Of a stretch of DNA of 64,000 nucleotides, positions 36,527-45,439 are shown piece after piece. A program made the translations under genes and the position numbers. Under the pieces are notes generated by a model. That model worked only from the letters and a program-made list of their open reading frames with translations. It was not told where the DNA came from and did no database searches. The DNA lies in NCBI RefSeq assembly GCF_017874595.1, contig NZ_JAGILA010000005.1, positions 124,001 to 188,000 on the forward strand, read 5' to 3'. The stretch's first letter is position 1. Every line of letters begins with the position of its first letter. The stretch comes from Sinorhizobium kostiense. Lineage in GTDB: Bacteria > Pseudomonadota > Alphaproteobacteria > Rhizobiales > Rhizobiaceae.

Positions 36527-39500
36527 TCATTCCCCCGGCGCAGCCGCTACCTCCGCCGCCGGCACGCGCTTCCTGCGCATCGAACGCAGCGCCACATAGA
36601 AGACCGGCGTCAGGAACAGGCCAAGGAAGGTGACCCCAAGCATGCCGGCAAAGACCGCCGTGCCGAGCGACTGGCGCATTTCGGCACCCGGTCCGGTGGC
36701 TATCACCAGTGGCACCACGCCGAGGATGAAGGCGAAAGCCGTCATCAGGATCGGCCGCAGGCGAAGCCGGCTTGCCTCGATCGCCGCCTCGATCGGTGTC
36801 TTGCCCTCCTCCTCGCCCTGGCGTGCGAATTCGACGATCAGAATTGCATTCTTCGCCGCAAGGCCGATCAGCACGATGAGGCCGATCTGGGTCAGCACAT
36901 TGTTGTCCATTCCGCGCAGCGACACGCCGATAAGCGCGGCGAGGACGGCAAGCGGCACGATCAGGATGATGGCAAGCGGCAGGACCCAGCTCTCGTATTG
37001 CGCCGCGAGCGCCAGGAAGACGAAGATCACCGAGAGAGCAAAGATGAACACTGCGGTGTTGCCGGTCTGGCGCTCCTGAAAAGCAAGTTCGGTCCACTCG
37101 AAGGTGGTGCCCTGCGGCAGCATCTGGGCGGCGAGCGCCTCCATCTTGTCGAGTGCGGTGCCGGTCGACACACCGGGTGCCGGATTGCCCTGTAGGGGTA
37201 CCGAGACATACATGTTGTACCGCTGGACGAGGGCAGGCCCGCTCGTATCACGGATTTCGACGAGCGTCCCGAGCGGCACCAGCGCACCGGAGGCAGAGCG
37301 CACCTTCAGGGCCAGAATGTCTTCGCGCTCCATCCGATACTGCTGGTCGGCCTGCGCACGAACCTGGTAGACACGACCGAACGCATTGAAGTCGTTGACG
37401 TAGGAGGCGCCGAGATTGATCGACAGCGTTTCGAAGATATTTGGGATCGGCACGTTCAGCGCCCGCGCCTTGTCTCGATCGATCGCCAGGAAGAACTGCG
37501 GGCTCGAGGCCGAGAACGTCGTGAAGACACCCACGAGACCCTCTGTCTGGTTGGCGGCGCCCATCATCTGATGGGCAAGCGCCAGCGCACGCCGCATGTC
37601 GGCGCTCTGGCGGTCCATGATCTGCATCTTGAACCCGCCCGAGTTGCCGATACCCCGCACGGAGGGCGGCGGCACTGCGATGATGAATGCCTCCTGGATA
37701 CTCTGCATCGCGCCGAAGATCTGGCCGATGATCTGGTCCGCGCTCTGCCCGTGTTCGAGCCGCTCCTCGAAACTGTCGAATGGAGTGAAGATCACGCCGG
37801 AATTGGAAGCATTGGTGAAGGTCGCGCCGTTGAATCCGGCAAAGGCGACCGCATCCCGCACACCCGGAACCTCGCGGATCATCGTCGATGCGCGCTGGAC
37901 GACGGCATCGGTGCGCTCGAGCGAAGCCCCCTCGGGGAGTTGGATGACGACGATCGCATAGCCCTGATCCATGGTCGGAATGAAGCCGCTCGGAACCGCT
38001 TGCGCCATGTACCATGTAGCGCCAAGCAGGCCGACGAAGACGACGAGGGAAGCGGCAATCGCGAGCCCTGTCCCGACCAAGCGGCGCACCACCCAGGCAT
38101 AGCCGTCGGCCATGCGGTCGAAGCCGGCATTGAAGCCGTTGGCGAGTCCGCGACCGAACCGCGTGAGCGGATTGCGCCGCTCATGCGGGTGATCCTCGTG
38201 CGGGCGCAGGAGAATGGCCGCAAGCGCCGGTGACAATGTCAGCGAGTTGAACGCTGAGATCACGGTCGCGACCGCGATGGTCACGGCGAACTGCAAATAG
38301 AACTGGCCGGCAATGCCCGGGATGAAAGCGGTCGGCACGAAGACGGCCGTCAACACCAGCGAGATCGCGATGACCGCCGCGCCCACCTCGTCCATTGTCA
38401 CATGCGCCGCCTCTCGCGGCGACAGCCCACGCGCAAGATTGCGTTCGACATTCTCGACCACGACGATTGCGTCGTCGACGACGATGCCGATCGCCAGTAC
38501 CAGACCGAACAGCGTCAGCATGTTCAGAGAAAAGCCGAGGGCGTAGAGCAGTGCGAAGGTGCCGATCAGCGACACGGGAATGGCGACGATCGGAATGATC
38601 GCCGTACGCCAGGACTGAAGGAAGACGATAACCACCAGCGCGACGAGGATGACCGCCTCGCCAATCGTCTTGTAGACCTCGTCGATCGATTCGGAGATGA
38701 ATTCCGTCGGGTTGTAGATGATCCGGTACTCGAGACCCTCCGGGAAATCCCGCGCAAGATCGGCCATCGTCGCCTCTATCGCCTCGGCTGCAGCCAGCGC
38801 GTTGGTGCCGGGCCGCGAGAAAATGCCGAGCGCGACGGCTGGACTGCCGTTCAGATAGCTGTTGGTGACGTATTCGCGCGCGCCGAGCTCGACGCGGGCG
38901 ACATCCTGCAATTGCACGAGCCTGCCGTCTTCCGTTGCCTTGACGATCACGTAGCGGAACTGCCGGGCGTCGCTGAAGCGCCCGTCGGTCGTCACCGTGT
39001 ATTGGAAGGCAGCGTCGCCCGACATTGGCGGGCCGCCGATCGCCCCGCCCGAGACCTGGACGTTCTGCTCGCGCAAAGCTGCGACGACGTCGCCTGCGGT
39101 CATGGCATAGGCGGAAAGCTTCTGCGGATCGAGCCAGACGCGCAGCGCATATTCGCGCTCGCCGAAAAGAATGACGTCGCCAACCCCGTCCAGCCGGACG
39201 AGGAGGTCGCGGATGCGCGTGCGCGCGTAATTGGAGACATAGAGCTGATCGTAACGGTCGTTCGGCGACAGGAGATGAACCACCATCATCAGGTCCGGCG
39301 AGCTCTTGGCCGTGGTGACGCCGATGCGCCTCACCTCTTCGGGCAGTCTGGGCTCGGCAATTGCGACGCGATTCTGCACCAGCACCTGCGCCTGATCGAG
39401 ATCCGTGCCGAGTTTGAAGGTGATCGTCAGCGACATCGAGCCGTCGGCGGTCGAATAGGAGGACATGTAGAGCATGTTCTCGACGCCGTTGATCTGTTGC

Positions 39501-39703
39501 TCGAGCGGCGTCGCAACGGTATTGGCGACAGTCTCGGCATCCGCCCCCGGATAGGAGGCCCTGACGACGATCGTCGGCGGCGCGATTTCCGGATATTGCG
39601 CGACCGGAAGCTGGAAGTAGGCAATGCCGCCGACGATCAAAAAAACCAGCGACAGCACGGAGGCGAAGATCGGCCGGTCGACGAAGAAATGCGCAAATCT
39701 CAT
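36527..39703 (-). CDS. RND multidrug efflux permease (HAE1/AcrB family)
   Basis: Proton-driven inner-membrane pump of a tripartite efflux system. The 1058 residues match the family length, with twelve membrane helices and two large periplasmic domains. The intramembrane acidic pair lies in LAIGIVVDDAIVVVENVE. The first segment is FFVDRPIFASVLSLVFLIVGG. Its ATG overlaps the stop of the adaptor gene (ATGA). No outer-membrane TolC gene or dedicated regulator lies beside it in the window. Confidence 0.95.
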   Translation of the reverse strand: MRFAHFFVDRPIFASVLSLVFLIVGGIAYFQLPVAQYPEIAPPTIVVRASYPGADAETVANTVATPLEQQINGVENMLYMSSYSTADGSMSLTITFKLGTDLDQAQVLVQNRVAIAEPRLPEEVRRIGVTTAKSSPDLMMVVHLLSPNDRYDQLYVSNYARTRIRDLLVRLDGVGDVILFGEREYALRVWLDPQKLSAYAMTAGDVVAALREQNVQVSGGAIGGPPMSGDAAFQYTVTTDGRFSDARQFRYVIVKATEDGRLVQLQDVARVELGAREYVTNSYLNGSPAVALGIFSRPGTNALAAAEAIEATMADLARDFPEGLEYRIIYNPTEFISESIDEVYKTIGEAVILVALVVIVFLQSWRTAIIPIVAIPVSLIGTFALLYALGFSLNMLTLFGLVLAIGIVVDDAIVVVENVERNLARGLSPREAAHVTMDEVGAAVIAISLVLTAVFVPTAFIPGIAGQFYLQFAVTIAVATVISAFNSLTLSPALAAILLRPHEDHPHERRNPLTRFGRGLANGFNAGFDRMADGYAWVVRRLVGTGLAIAASLVVFVGLLGATWYMAQAVPSGFIPTMDQGYAIVVIQLPEGASLERTDAVVQRASTMIREVPGVRDAVAFAGFNGATFTNASNSGVIFTPFDSFEERLEHGQSADQIIGQIFGAMQSIQEAFIIAVPPPSVRGIGNSGGFKMQIMDRQSADMRRALALAHQMMGAANQTEGLVGVFTTFSASSPQFFLAIDRDKARALNVPIPNIFETLSINLGASYVNDFNAFGRVYQVRAQADQQYRMEREDILALKVRSASGALVPLGTLVEIRDTSGPALVQRYNMYVSVPLQGNPAPGVSTGTALDKMEALAAQMLPQGTTFEWTELAFQERQTGNTAVFIFALSVIFVFLALAAQYESWVLPLAIILIVPLAVLAALIGVSLRGMDNNVLTQIGLIVLIGLAAKNAILIVEFARQGEEEGKTPIEAAIEASRLRLRPILMTAFAFILGVVPLVIATGPGAEMRQSLGTAVFAGMLGVTFLGLFLTPVFYVALRSMRRKRVPAAEVAAAPGE

Positions 39704-40857
39704 CGGCGTGCCTCCGCCGCCTGCGCGGCCTCCTGCGGCAGCACGACGAGCTCCGGCTTAACCTTGACTCCGGGACGCACGCGCATGAGCCCGTTGACGA
39801 CGATCGTCTCGTCTCCCGTCATGCCGCTGCGGATGACGCGGTAGCCGTGTAGCCGCGGACCGAGCCGCACCGGCTTAGCGGTGACGTTGCCGTCCTCGCC
39901 GATCACATAGACGACGCGCTCATTCTGGTCGGCAGCGATCGATTCATCCGGAATGAGGATTGCCCGGTATGTATCGGAACCCTCGACCTCTACGCGGCCG
40001 AACAGCCCCGGCTGAAGAATAAGGTTGGGGTTAGGGAAGCGAGCGCGCAAGCGCATCGTGCCCGTCTGCTCGTCGACACGGTTCTCCGAAAAATCGAGTT
40101 TGCCCTCAAAGGGCGCCTCGTTTGCATCGGCTATCGTCACGAGCACGGAAAGCGATCCGGCACCTTCCTGCAATGCGCTTCCCCGCTCGCGCGCCGTGCT
40201 CGCGTAGGCGAGCACGCGGCGCTCGTCGACATCGAAATAGAAGTCGATCGGATCCAGCGAAACGATCGTCGTCAGCACCGTCTCATCCGCCTGGACGAGA
40301 TTGCCCGGCGAAAGCAGCCGCCGATCGACGCGGCCGCTGATCGGCGCGGTGATTGTCGTATATTCCAGATCGAGCCCGGCACGCTCCACCGCGGCTTGCG
40401 CTCCGCGGACGTTCGCCTGCGCTGCCAGGAGCGCTCGGCGATCGTCATCGAGCTTGGATGCGGAGAGCGTGCCTGTGCCCGCGAGCGACTCCGTACGCTT
40501 GAACTGCGCTTCGGCGAAATCGAGTGTCGACTGCGCCGAGGCGAGCGTCGCTTCCGCCTGTGAAAGCGCCATGGTGAACGGGCGCTGGTCGATCATGAAG
40601 AGCTTGTCGCCCTTCTTCACCATCGCACCGTCGGTAAAGAAAACCTGATCGAGGTAGCCGCCGACACGCGCGCGGACGGAAACCTCGTCGACCGCCTCGA
40701 AACGGCCGATGAATTCATCGGCGTCGATGACGTCGCGCACCACGGGCTTGGCGACCGTGACCGTCGGCAACTGCGACTCTTGCGATGCTCCGGGAACCGA
40801 GATGAAAAGGGAGATGAAAATGCCGACGATCGCCGGCAGACGCCACTTTCGCAACAT
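39700..40857 (-). CDS. RND efflux periplasmic adaptor (membrane fusion protein)
   Basis: Links the RND permease to an outer-membrane channel. The 385 residues start with a signal or anchor segment (LPAIVGIFISLFISVPGAS, no lipobox cysteine). The biotinyl-lipoyl-like and helical-hairpin regions follow (VRARVGGYLDQVFFTDGAMVKKG, then LSQAEATLASAQSTLDFAEA), and then beta-barrel and membrane-proximal domains (LFGRVEVEGS). First gene of the pair. Confidence 0.93.
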   Translation of the reverse strand: MLRKWRLPAIVGIFISLFISVPGASQESQLPTVTVAKPVVRDVIDADEFIGRFEAVDEVSVRARVGGYLDQVFFTDGAMVKKGDKLFMIDQRPFTMALSQAEATLASAQSTLDFAEAQFKRTESLAGTGTLSASKLDDDRRALLAAQANVRGAQAAVERAGLDLEYTTITAPISGRVDRRLLSPGNLVQADETVLTTIVSLDPIDFYFDVDERRVLAYASTARERGSALQEGAGSLSVLVTIADANEAPFEGKLDFSENRVDEQTGTMRLRARFPNPNLILQPGLFGRVEVEGSDTYRAILIPDESIAADQNERVVYVIGEDGNVTAKPVRLGPRLHGYRVIRSGMTGDETIVVNGLMRVRPGVKVKPELVVLPQEAAQAAEARR

Positions 40858-41184
40858 GCACGCTCTCCAGGCACTTGACCATCAGGATCGTCCGGCAGCG
40901 GGTTCAATCTGCTGCCGTGGCGATTTTTTGACCCCGAGACGTGCGCCAGCGGGGCAGCACCAGAGCGGCTGAGGAAGTGCACACGCGGTCCGTGAACCCG
41001 CATGCGGCTCTGGCTTTCAGATCGACATGGAAACTTGCGAGTAGCGGCCGCTCGACGCGGCTCTGATTTTGGGTGCTAACCTGCCACCATTTGCAACGGC
41101 TGTCACTTGAAAAAAGCCATTTTGAAAAGCCGCCCGGGTGGCGCCGGACCTGCTGAAGAGGCGCAGGTCATGAAAACGGCTGCG
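40858..41184. other. intergenic region upstream of the efflux operon
   Basis: 327 bases containing the promoter of the efflux pair and the 3' end of the phosphodiesterase gene. I see no regulator gene, terminator or repeat. A GCGGCCGCTCGACGCGGC-type local repetition near 41047 is unremarkable. Confidence 0.5.
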
Positions 41185-42009
41185 TTAAGACCAGAATTCG
41201 GGGACGGTTTCGCCAAGCCGCGGCCCCAGCCTGAGCGGTGCGATCTTCTCGACGAGCCCCGTGCGGTCGGAGATCTCCACTCCGACGCCGCAGATGGTAG
41301 CTGGACCCGAGGCCGCCTCGAAACGGCCCTTCGGCATCTTCGAGATGAAACGGTTGAGCGGTTCTTCCTTATCCATGCCGAGCGAGGAATCATAATCGCC
41401 GCACATGCCGGCATCGCTGATATAGCCGGTGCCGCCGTTCAGGATCTGGTGGTCGGCGGTCGGCACATGGGTGTGCGTGCCGACGACGAGGCTGGCTCGA
41501 CCGTCGACGAAATGCCCGAAGCATTGCTTCTCGCTCGTCGCTTCGGCATGAAAGTCGAAGACAACAGCATCGGCATGCTCGCCAAGCGGGCAAGCTTCCA
41601 GGATCGCCTCGGCGCAGGTGAAGGGGTCGTCGAGCTCGGGATGCATGAAGACGCGGCCCATCACATTGGCGACGAGCACGCGGGCGCCGTTGCGGGCGAA
41701 GTAGAGGTTGGATCCGCGCCCCGGAGTGCCGGCTGGATAGTTGGCTGGGCGCAGGAACTGATCGTGCCGCTCGCAGAAGACCACGGCCTCCTTTTGGTCC
41801 CAAACATGATTGCCGGTGGTCACCACATCGGCGCCGGCATTGATTGTCTCCAGGAAGATTTCCTCGGTTATGCCGAAACCGCCCGCGGCATTTTCGCCGT
41901 TCACGATGACGAAATCCAGTTTCAGGTCGCCGATCAGTCCAGGGAGGCGCTCCCAGACCGCCATGCGGCCCGACCTGCCAACCATATCTCCCAGAAACAG
42001 AAGTCGCAT
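41185..42009 (-). CDS. YmdB-type (TIGR00282) metallophosphoesterase
   Basis: A 274-residue phosphodiesterase of the YmdB/TIGR00282 family, some members of which hydrolyse 2',3'-cyclic nucleotides. Metal ligands are in MRLLFLGDMVGRSGR, VNGENAAGGFGI, VTTGNHVWDQKE, VVFDFHAEATSEK and VVGTHTHVPTAD. It lies 71 nt downstream of the 5-formyl-THF cyclo-ligase gene, a common alphaproteobacterial pair. The cellular role is not established here. Confidence 0.9.
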   Translation of the reverse strand: MRLLFLGDMVGRSGRMAVWERLPGLIGDLKLDFVIVNGENAAGGFGITEEIFLETINAGADVVTTGNHVWDQKEAVVFCERHDQFLRPANYPAGTPGRGSNLYFARNGARVLVANVMGRVFMHPELDDPFTCAEAILEACPLGEHADAVVFDFHAEATSEKQCFGHFVDGRASLVVGTHTHVPTADHQILNGGTGYISDAGMCGDYDSSLGMDKEEPLNRFISKMPKGRFEAASGPATICGVGVEISDRTGLVEKIAPLRLGPRLGETVPEFWS

Positions 42010-42080
42010 GCCGTCAATCCTGCCTTGATCTCATATGTTGGAGCGGGATGCGGGGATCGCTAACTGCTTTTCATTCCCAC

Positions 42081-42653
42081 TCAAAAATGCCGAAACCCGC
42101 TTTCCGTTAGCACGGCGTCGAGTGCCACGTCATGCGCTTCAGCGGGCACTGATGCCACTTCCTGGCAGTCGAATGCAATCCCGATCAGCCGTGGCATATG
42201 GCCTTTGCGGCGCAGACGGTCGATCGCCCGGTCGTAGTAGCCGGCGCCGTAGCCGATTCGATGGCCGGTCGCATCGAAGGCGGAAAGTGGCACCAGCATG
42301 ATGTCCGGATCGACTTCCGGCGCATCCGGTCCGGGTCCGGTCGTGCCGAAGCCGGTTTCGACCACCGCCACGCCGTCGAGGAGCTCGCGAAATAAGATCG
42401 TCTTCTTGTCCAGGATGACCGGCAGGCAGAGCCTCGCGCCGCGATCCCTTAGCCGCACCATCAGCGGCCGGATGTCGGGCTCCGAGCGGATCGGCCAGAA
42501 ACCCGAGACGACGTGGCCGGGATCGAGTGCGATAATGTCGCCGGCATGGTCGGCCATGGCGAGGCTCGACTCGATGCGCACCTCAGCCGACATTGCGTCT
42601 CGCAACGCGAGACGCTCTTTCCTCAGTGCGGCCTTCAAATCCTTCGGCGACAT
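42081..42653 (-). CDS. 5-formyltetrahydrofolate cyclo-ligase
   Basis: ATP-dependent conversion of 5-formyl-THF to 5,10-methenyl-THF. The 190-residue protein starts MSPKDLKAALRKERLALRDA. It has the substrate loop ISGFWPIRSEPD-like sequence (VVSGFWPIRSEPDIRPL) and the ATP-binding FDATGHRIGYGAGYYDRAID. In many bacteria this gene (ygfA/fau) follows zapA and the 6S RNA gene. Here the same order and strand are kept, but a LysR gene, an HTH gene and repeats intervene. Confidence 0.95.
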   Translation of the reverse strand: MSPKDLKAALRKERLALRDAMSAEVRIESSLAMADHAGDIIALDPGHVVSGFWPIRSEPDIRPLMVRLRDRGARLCLPVILDKKTILFRELLDGVAVVETGFGTTGPGPDAPEVDPDIMLVPLSAFDATGHRIGYGAGYYDRAIDRLRRKGHMPRLIGIAFDCQEVASVPAEAHDVALDAVLTESGFRHF

Positions 42654-42906
42654 CGATCAAACCTTTCCCGGCAAAGCAGTTTCGCGGAAGACGTAACCCA
42701 AGGCGCCCATCCGCCGGAACCATGTCACCGTCGCTTTTGCAATATTTCGCGACAATCCTCCACCTCCGCGTGAGTGTGCCGCAGGTTCTGAGACAACGAC
42801 CCATATGAACCAGGCCATCCACTGCATGTCTCCTTAAAATCGATCTCGATCTAAGAACAAGGACATACAGCAATACAAAGTGCTACAGCGAGCTTCGCGC
42901 GTCTGT
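42654..42906. other. intergenic region upstream of 5-formyl-THF cyclo-ligase
   Basis: About 250 bases, with the upstream region of the cyclo-ligase and the first part of a palindromic mosaic element. No supported gene. Confidence 0.5.
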
Positions 42907-42929
42907 TCAGAGGCGGGACGGTCGCTGTA
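42822..42929. repeat. full-length copy of the palindromic mosaic element
   Basis: The first module runs CTGCATG (42822-42828) to ACATACAG (42863-42870), around the centre ATCGATCTCGAT. The second runs TACAGCG (42884-42890) to CGCTGTA (42923-42929), around CGCGCGTCTG/CAGA. Both modules match the copy at 7712-7808 in the opposite order and orientation. The element overlaps the 3' end of the small ORF at 42907-43062. Confidence 0.7.
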
Positions 42930-43062
42930 CTGTGCGTCGTGCGAATGCGTCGCGAATAGTTTTTAGCGCGACGTGCTTTAGCTGCGCATTCACCATTTGC
43001 TGTGATTCAGCTTCGCGCGCCGCGTCGACTGTGGAATCAAATTCGCGATTGACCAGAGACAT
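42907..43062 (-). CDS. small hypothetical protein
   Basis: A 51-residue frame starting MSLVNREFDSTVDAAREAES, with alternating charged and small residues predicting helices and a basic tail (RRTVQRPSRL). No ribosome-binding sequence is evident. The last codons lie in a copy of the repeat element. Amino-acid composition favours coding, but the support is thin. Function unknown. Confidence 0.4.
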   Translation of the reverse strand: MSLVNREFDSTVDAAREAESQQMVNAQLKHVALKTIRDAFARRTVQRPSRL

Positions 43063-43101
43063 GATCGGCTGATCGCCGAAGTCTCGCAGGGGACAAGGCC
43101 C

Positions 43102-43326
43102 ATGATGGACGCCTTCGATCAACTCACGCCGCTCGAACTGCGCTGCCTTGCGCTAGCAGCCCTCGGCCGTGCTCGGCTCGACATAATGCGGGAAACGGAC
43201 ATCCCGCTGGATCGGATCGACGGGGCGCTCGCCGAGGCGACACGAAAGCTGAAGGCGGGCAATCTCGCCGAAGCGGTCTGCCGCGCCCTCAGGCTCAAGC
43301 TGATTCACAACATCCAATGGGACTGA
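43102..43326 (+). CDS. LuxR-type helix-turn-helix domain protein, 74 residues
   Basis: The protein consists of little more than a LuxR-like DNA-binding domain: LTPLELRCLALAALGRARLD, then LDRIDGALAEATRKLKAGNLAEAV and ALRLKLI, which align with the LTxRExEVLxLxAxG, VKxHxxxIxxKLxVxNRxEAV and AxxLGLI positions of the family. There is no receiver or ligand domain. AGGGGACAAGG precedes the ATG. No partner gene is adjacent. Some recognition-helix positions are unusual (DIPLDRIDGALAEA), so DNA binding is unproved. Confidence 0.6.
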   Translation: MMDAFDQLTPLELRCLALAALGRARLDIMRETDIPLDRIDGALAEATRKLKAGNLAEAVCRALRLKLIHNIQWD

Positions 43327-43619
43327 TGCAGCGTCGGCCCATTGCCGCCCGGCCGATCGGGCATATCCGTGGCTCCGGCATCCGCCAGCAGGCGCCGATC
43401 GCCGCGATGAAGGACGAGGACCCACTGAGCTCGGATCGCAATCCAGAGCCGGCAATGTGCAAGCGCAGCTTCGAGTGACCGGGACTGTCGGCCGGGATGG
43501 AGTGCTGGAACTACCAGGACACGCATGCGAGCGCCTTTCCATATACGTCCTGGCGATTCTCCATCATCGGTTGACATGCGGCAAACGAATTGCAAACATG
43601 GCTATCATCAGTTTTTCTA

Positions 43620-44501
43620 ATGGCGGAAAACTTGTCTCTGCCCCTCGACAGCGATCTGCTCAGGACATTTCTGGCGGTTGCCGACGCCGGCAATCTCACG
43701 CGCGCCGCCGACATCGTCCGGCGCACGCAGTCGGCAGTCAGCATGCAGATTAAGCGGCTTGAGGACTTGGTCGGCCTGCCACTGTTCGAGCGGCATTCCC
43801 GCGGGGTCGTGCTAACGACAGACGGGCTGCGCCTGGTCGACAAGGCCCGTCATATCGTCACCCTCCTCGACGACACGGCAACGGCGATGCGACAGCCCGC
43901 CTTGGGCGGCTCGGTCAGGATCGGAATTTCGGAGGAATACATCAACTCCACGCTTCCCACGGCCTTAGGCGCCTTCGCCGCAATCCATCCGGGCGTCGAG
44001 GTCACCGTCCAGCAGGGCACGTCGATGTCCAATCTGGCCGACCTTGAGGCGGGAGAGATCGACATTGCCGTCGTTTTCGAGCCGGGCGGACGAAGCAGGA
44101 ACGAAGTGCTCATGGTCGACCCAACCGTCTGGGTGACCTCCGACCAGCACGGCACACATATGCGCCAGCCCCTGCCGATCGCCACCTACACCTATATCGA
44201 AGGCGGTTGGTGCGACGACCTCGCCATGAAAAGCCTGAAAAGACGCGATATCGAGAGCCGCATCGCCTTTGTGAGCCGGACGACCAGCGGCCTCATCGCC
44301 GCCGTTCTGTCCGGCCTCGCCGTCGCGCCGCTCTCGCGCAGCGCCATTCCGCCCAATTGCCGGGAACTCGCCGAGGAGGACGGTTTTGGCATCATCGACC
44401 TTTCCAACGTCGTGCTGCGGACAAGGCCGGGAACCCGGTCCGAGACGATCGACGCGATGGCCGAGGCGATTCGCCGGGCTTTCAGGGCGGGGATGAATTG
44501 A
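43620..44501 (+). CDS. LysR-family transcriptional regulator
   Basis: A 293-residue regulator with the N-terminal winged helix LLRTFLAVADAGNLTRAADIVRRTQSAVSMQIKRLEDLVG-type domain (residues about 8-65) and a C-terminal periplasmic-binding-like effector domain. The ATG at 43620 is chosen because it begins just before the HTH; a TTG ten codons earlier is possible, and neither has a clear ribosome-binding site. It sits between the cyclo-ligase and 6S/zapA genes on the opposite strand. Target genes are unknown; the divergent region 43327-43619 contains no recognisable partner. Confidence 0.9.
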   Translation: MAENLSLPLDSDLLRTFLAVADAGNLTRAADIVRRTQSAVSMQIKRLEDLVGLPLFERHSRGVVLTTDGLRLVDKARHIVTLLDDTATAMRQPALGGSVRIGISEEYINSTLPTALGAFAAIHPGVEVTVQQGTSMSNLADLEAGEIDIAVVFEPGGRSRNEVLMVDPTVWVTSDQHGTHMRQPLPIATYTYIEGGWCDDLAMKSLKRRDIESRIAFVSRTTSGLIAAVLSGLAVAPLSRSAIPPNCRELAEEDGFGIIDLSNVVLRTRPGTRSETIDAMAEAIRRAFRAGMN

Positions 44502-44565
44502 CGAAGGCGCTTGGCGCTTGGCCCGAAAGTGGGAGCCCGGGAAGCGCGCGGATTCCAAGGAGTTT

Positions 44566-44606
44566 GCAGCGACCTTTGCGCGTCTGAAACGGCGCGCGGC
44601 GCTGTA
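44566..44606. repeat. single module of the palindromic mosaic element
   Basis: GCAGCGACCTTTGCGCGTCT pairs imperfectly with CGCGCGGCGCTGTA across a short spacer. It matches the TACAGCG...CGCTGTA module at 42884-42929 and 62962-63003. It lies just after the LysR gene. Confidence 0.6.
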
Positions 44607-44768
44607 GCGAACATCTGCAAGACCCCACCCTCCCCGTAAGGGAAAGGGGCCAGGCGCTCGCGGCGTCCCAGTGATTTCAACTAATTACGTCTAAACGAAA
44701 AGCGCGAGTTGGGGCGAAGAGCGTGCGGCAGATGAGCCCTCCCCTTGTGGGAAGGAGTTTTGCCCAGA

Positions 44769-44954
44769 AGGAACACGCCGCCCCGCGGGTCGATATTCCG
44801 GAACGAGAAACAGAAGTGCGATCCACGACGACCGATGGATTGTTTACGATCCCGGGCGCCTACTAGGTAGGTGGGCACCGTATGCCCGGACCCACGAGTC
44901 CGGCCAGGGACAGCTCCCTTGAGATCGTGTATGGCCCCGGGGATTGTGGTTCCT
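44769..44954 (-). ncRNA. ssrS: 6S RNA candidate
   Basis: The minus-strand transcript from 44954 to 44769 has a two-part closing stem: AGGAAC with GTTCCT (plus-strand 44949-44954 with 44769-44774) and CCCCG with CGGGG (44938-44942 with 44781-44785), separated by an internal loop. Inside are an ACGATC/GATCGT stem and small hairpins, including GGGCA/TGCCC and CCTAC/GTAGG. A rod with a large interior bubble and a length near 186 nt suits 6S RNA, which sequesters sigma-70 holoenzyme. It lies immediately downstream of zapA on the same strand, the conserved ssrS place. Exact ends are uncertain. Confidence 0.7.
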
Positions 44955-45053
44955 GTCGGGAAGCGCAGACCGCATAGCAGATATAGAACGTCCTTACGAT
45001 TTCCGCCAGAGCGCGATTGCAAGAATGCCGCTCAAATCACGCTCTCGGCAGGA

Positions 45054-45428
45054 TCAATTCGCCGGCGTCGGACGACCGTTGAGCCTGGCGACGATCGTTT
45101 GGATCTGCGCCGTCACCTCGCAAAGCGCCGAGGCGACCACCTCCTCGCTCCGCATCTGGTCGGAAAGGACTGCTTCGCGACCTTGTCTCAAGTTGTCGAT
45201 CTCGGCCTCAAGGCTCTTCAGCCGCTTTTCCACCTCGCTCAATTCGTCCATTACCATGATGCCCGCCATCACGGTAAGCCTGAGATCGCCGATCTCGCCG
45301 AATTGTCCTCGGAGATGGCCGACATATTGGTCGAACCTCACGGCAAGGGCGCTGAGGTGGTCCTCCTGCCCCTCCTCGCAGGCCATTCGATAGGCCTTGC
45401 CGTCGATCGTTACCGTCACCTGCGCCAT
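45054..45428 (-). CDS. zapA: cell division protein ZapA
   Basis: Small cytosolic protein that crosslinks FtsZ filaments. The 124 residues begin MAQVTVTIDGKAYRMACEEG and contain VRFDQYVGHLRGQFGEIGDLRLTVMA-type ZapA sequence. A C-terminal coiled coil follows (LSEVEKRLKSLEAEIDNLRQ). It is 11 nt after a DUF4164 coiled-coil gene. Confidence 0.93.
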   Translation of the reverse strand: MAQVTVTIDGKAYRMACEEGQEDHLSALAVRFDQYVGHLRGQFGEIGDLRLTVMAGIMVMDELSEVEKRLKSLEAEIDNLRQGREAVLSDQMRSEEVVASALCEVTAQIQTIVARLNGRPTPAN

Positions 45429-45439
45429 GCTCGAGAACC

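Noticed and set aside
43305..43526. 73-codon minus-strand frame beginning MRVLVVPALHPG
   Set aside because: It has a GGAAAGG ribosome-binding-like sequence, but the composition is Arg/Leu/Ala-rich, no family is recognised, and it overlaps the HTH gene end. Not enough support to call.
44620..44760. CCCTCCCC-type palindromes near 44625 and 44737 as terminators
   Set aside because: Arms are imperfect and no U-run follows on either strand. The second may be a weak structure after the 6S candidate, but it is not called.
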